Shown here piece after piece: positions 60,351 to 64,000 of a stretch of DNA of 64,000 bases (positions are counted from its first letter, which is position 1; each line of letters opens with the position of its first letter). The position numbers and the translations under genes were made by a program. The notes beneath the pieces are model-generated. The model was given only the letters and a program-made list of their open reading frames with translations, had not been told where the DNA came from and did no database searches. Source of the DNA: Megalobrama amblycephala. Its lineage: Eukaryota; Chordata; Actinopteri; Cypriniformes; Xenocyprididae. Where the stretch lies: assembly GCF_018812025.1 (NCBI RefSeq), contig NC_063052.1, positions 14,768,001 through 14,832,000 on the forward strand, in the 5' to 3' direction.

Positions 60351-60944
60351 TGTTTAATTTTTATTAATTTTGCTTTATTTTGAATTGTACTTTCTCCCTG
60401 TATATGGTGGGTGGTCTAAGCATTTCATGTGTGTCCAGATGTATTGTAAAGGTGTCTATTGTTGCTGTAGATGTGGGTCATGCTGTTTCAAACTCCAGTA
60501 AAACCAAAGGTCAGCTTGCGTCTTTACAGCATTACTCCTCACGAGTAAAAAATTACGACAGTCTCGTCATTAACATTCATGTTGTGACCGTTACAACGTC
60601 CCAGGGGTTAAATTCTGAGCAGGTCCATTCTCTCTAGATATATTGCTTGGCATTTACAGCCTCGTCATAGCAACTTTCTCACAAAAGACTCCACAGAAAC
60701 TCTTTAAGACGAGCTAATTTTATGTCTCATTGGTCTGTGTTCATCACTTCAGTACTTCTGTGATTTAAAAACTAAAATATTAATGATGTTTCTTCTTCTT
60801 GTCATGATCATACACAACTCCTTGACATTTTAAGTGTAATTGGTTTATATGACTAAATGTCACTGAACTCTCCAGAAAACATACTGTTCTTTGATAAGAA
60901 TGGATATATGGTTTAAAAATTAATTTTGGAGTCGGGTGAATTCA
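60351..60944. other. Unique intronic stretch, no gene seen
   Basis: An 85-codon ORF (60380-60637) has no recognisable domain. No repeat assigned. Confidence 0.35.
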
Positions 60945-62755
60945 GGTCAGTTAGGTCACTAACATTTGACAGCCAACTCAAGCAGTGCACAAATATCAGA
61001 GTCAGAAATTATTAACACACTTGGAATAAAAATGTCACCAAAAATGCTTCCAAAACCAAGATATGGTGCAAAAAGGTCACCGTGAATGATACCGAATGAA
61101 TTCAGCGTTTTTGAACAAATCATTCTAATGAATGACTCCACGACTCGCTCACTTCTGCTTTGTTCCTGAATGAATCAGCCGTTTAGAACGAATCAGTTGA
61201 TTGAATGATTCAATGACTAACTCATTAAGACAATGATTTGCCGCCACCTACTGGTGCTTTTAGTTGAGTGAAACAGATTATATCTGGATTTACTTTAAAA
61301 GAGCCCCGTCCCCGCCATCACACAGCGCACAAACACCAGAGAGAAATTATTAACACACTTGGGGCAAAAATGCCACCAAAATGAATAAAAATGTTTCCAA
61401 AAACCAGGATATGGTGCAAAAAAAGTCTCAGTATAAGTTCTTGTTTTTAATATTTATAAGCAATATCACATGAGAAAAAGTGCTGTTTTCCCGAATATCA
61501 GCACATTTGCAAATGTGTAATTTTATTATACAACAATTCATTAAACAATAAGTTAATAGGCTATAGGTGACTTACATTTTAGACACAATATTGTCTGTTT
61601 TTCCTCTATTTTACCAATGAAAATATTTCCAAACAGTAGAGCAGAGCAACACAGTTTCAGTTTCGTTACTGAATGAATCTGCGTTTTTGAACGAATCTTT
61701 CTAATAAATGACTTGATGACTCACTCACTTCTGATTTGTCCTTGAATGAATCAGCCGTATTGAACAAATCGGTTGATTGAATGATTCAATGGCTAACTTG
61801 TTAAGACAATGATTTGCTGCCACCTACTGGTGGTTTTAGTTGAGTGAAACAGATTATACCGGGATTTACATTTTTTGCTATGTTTCACCCATTTCACTTG
61901 AATGGCCCTCGCAACAAAAGGGGCCTCTGCTTACACTCAAAAAAGAGCCCCATCCCCGCCATCACGCTGCATTCACACGGGCGTCAGCGTCAACGCTTGA
62001 CAGAGGGTGTGTCTGAAGTTTGTGCTGACGCGACCGTCAGTGACATCAGCCAATCACATTACTTTCCGGTGTTGCATGAACACAATTGGCTAGCGCCTGT
62101 GATCTGATTGGCTGACGCCTGCGTTGGTGCTTGAAAAGTTTAGAAATTTTAACTTCTGCCACAAGCAACGCGAGTGAAGCGACACGATGGAACCCGCAAT
62201 TCAGTTCGGCAACGCATGATGTCAACCTTTCAAAGTAAATGAGAAGCGTTAACAAAAACACCAGAGTTGGAAATTTTTAACACACTTGGGGCAAAAATGC
62301 CACCAAAATGATTAAAAATGCTTCCAAAACCAAGATATAGTGCAAAAAAGTCTCAGTATAAGTTCGTTTTTAATATTTATAAGCAATATCACACAAGCAA
62401 AAGTGCTGTTTTCCCGAATATCAGCACATTTGCAAATCTGATATTGATTTTATACAACAATTCAATTAAAACACATAAATTTTAGACACAATATTGTCTG
62501 TTTTCCTCTATTTTGCCAATGAAAATATTTCCAAACAGTAGAGCTATTGTGCGTCTCAGAGCAACACAGTTTCAATTTCGTTACTGAATGAATCCATGTT
62601 TTTGAATGAATCGTTCTAATGAATGACTCAATGACTCACTCACTTCTGCCTTGAATGAATCAGCCATTTTGAATGAATTGGTTGACTGAATGATTCAATG
62701 ACTAACTCGTTAAGACAATGATTTGCCGCCACCTACTGGTGGTTTTAGTTTCATT
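60945..62755. repeat. Degenerate tandem triplication, 350-540 bp units
   Basis: Three copies, at about 60960-61300, 61322-61865 and 62258-62755. Each runs from 'attaacacacttgg' through 'caagatatggtgcaaaa' and 'gaatgaatcagccgt' to 'gccacctactggtggtttta'. Copy 1 lacks about 215 bp in the middle ('gcaatatcacat' to 'caacacagtttcag'). Copies 2 and 3 are separated by a different segment (61920-62257) that includes 'ttcacacgggcgtcagcgtc'. Confidence 0.88.
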
Positions 62756-64000
62756 TAATTTGATTGCTGTTTTTCAGTCATGTTTGTAACAATAGTTCTG
62801 GTTAAAAAGATAGAATGTGTTTATAAATAGACTATTAAGAGCGAAATATGACATATGTCCGACTGTTTCTTTGGGCCGCCTCTGATTCCAGCCGTAACAC
62901 AGCCCTAATGACTCCTACATGGTCCAGTGTTCACTTCCAGCCAGCATTTGTGACAATTCACTCGGATACCCACAATAAATAGTGTTACTTTGTGTTTCCT
63001 CCTATAGGAAATCAGGTTGGACCCAATTAAATGCACTTCAATGAATGTGGGGGAAAACACTCATACTGTTGTTTACTGTTTACTGTTGTTTCACCTGCTC
63101 CCAGCAAAGTTCATGCGCTTTTCTCCTTAATTTTCTTTGATTAAATCTTTCAAAGCAGGTTCCATTATTAGTCTGCCAGTGTAATTAATGCAGTTTTTGG
63201 AGGGAACACTTCTAGTTTTGTCCCTTCAGAAACAGGCTCATGAAATGTGCTGGAATTCAGGATATTATTTCCTCTCAAAGCATCCAATTAAACTGCCACA
63301 GCCACCAATAAAAAGAGCAGAAAGAGGAAAAAGACATTTGCATCTGAAAAAGACATTGCCCATCTAAAATACCTTCAACTCCCGCTGTTGAATGCGAGGA
63401 TAAGAACTTAATCAGCACCTTAACCTTGACCTGATGTTGGATCTTTCTGGTGGATGGTATGAATATGTGAATAATGTTTGTTCTGGTCCCTCTTTTCAGA
63501 GTCTTTTAATGTCAGAGCTTTCCCAGTGTCTCACAATGTTTATTTGAGGTTTAGTTTTAAAAAGATGTTCTGGATCAAGAGTAAAATGTAAATTGGGGTG
63601 GAAAATCATTGTACTACTTAAACACAGTTTCCCTGAATGAGGTTTGAATATTGATTTGAATCCATTTATTTTGATGATTTATGATTTGGATATGCTGACT
63701 TACCTCAGCAGCTTGATCTGCTGGACCTGCTGGACCAGTGTGTTAAAAAATTTTTTAAAAAGTATTTCCGGGGGTCGAACTTTGAAATATTTCTATAAGT
63801 ATTTTTCAGGCATCTGTAGCAACATTAGTTTGCTGTCAACTAACTTAAAGACGTTTTTAACAAAAGACTAAAGCTTTTTATGATTATATTTGTAATATTT
63901 ACATCTATAAACGTTTTTAGAAATACTAATAGTCAGTTTTTCTCCGATACTCGTCGCTCGAGCGGCCTACTGTTGCTATGGTTACTTCTCGAACTGGACT
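62756..64000. other. Unique stretch, probably aard intron, no exon found
   Basis: I searched by eye for an acceptor followed by the expected (V)EM-x-x-Q-x-x-LAR continuation of aard and found none. Candidate acceptors at 63007 and 63499 lead to unrelated frames. The end of the window (63940-64000) becomes GC-richer. Confidence 0.4.

Noticed and set aside
63007..63130. Possible second aard exon after 'cctatag'
   Set aside because: The frame (EIRLDPIKC...) does not continue the conserved leucine-rich helix of AARD and the acceptor tract is poor.

Overview
This is vertebrate nuclear DNA, almost certainly from a ray-finned fish and most likely a cyprinid (carp, barb or minnow). I infer this from intron-bearing eukaryotic genes with GT/AG splice sites, high AT content, long microsatellites, and many short inverted-repeat DNA transposons of kinds I associate with zebrafish and carp genomes. 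The species cannot be named from the sequence alone. There are no bacterial-style operons, no CRISPR and no rRNA or tRNA genes that I can recognise.

Three conserved genes are supported. eif3h (translation initiation factor 3 subunit H) runs on the minus strand: exon 1 is at 52.4 kb and exon 2 at 32.9-33.0 kb, with a 19.3 kb intron between them. The remaining exons are not visible and should lie beyond the left edge, so roughly half of the window is eif3h intron. utp23 (a nucleolar factor of the small-subunit processome) runs on the plus strand from 53.2 to 56.6 kb. All three of its exons are present and encode 254 residues. The two genes are head to head with 758 bp between start codons, so they probably share a bidirectional promoter. 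The first coding exon of a probable aard gene starts near 58.95 kb on the plus strand. From general knowledge the human order on 8q24 is EIF3H-UTP23-RAD21-AARD; here there is no room for rad21.

Region by region: 0.2-5.6 kb holds two large (TGGA)n arrays with higher-order structure and three copies of a flanking unit. 6.4-13.1 kb holds a roughly 130 bp tandem repeat, a 556 bp element nested in it, and a fold-back TTAA element rebuilt by a duplication. 13.7-23.4 kb is rich in TTAA-flanked MITEs. 29.15-29.9 kb is a block of (TA)n microsatellites. 31.3-32.7 kb holds two adjacent inverted-repeat elements. 38.9-40.7 kb is a nested stack of at least four insertions, two with clear 8 bp target-site duplications. 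40.8-41.1 kb is a dead Tc1-like transposase fragment. 47.7-52.0 kb is a continuous stack of elements and microsatellites. Intron 1 of utp23 (53.4-55.9 kb) is nearly all one inverted-repeat element containing a minisatellite of about 40 units. 60.9-62.8 kb is a degenerate tandem triplication.

The genes do not form a pathway beyond general ribosome biology: Utp23 helps make the small ribosomal subunit and eIF3h helps the 40S subunit initiate translation. I found no convincing new biological system. The most informative signals are the nested transposons with readable target sites, the 260 bp duplication around an inserted block, the missing rad21, and one small cysteine-rich ORF with a signal-peptide-like start. 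Long ORFs made of HPSI, IYIY or HSCYP repeats are translations of simple repeats, not genes.
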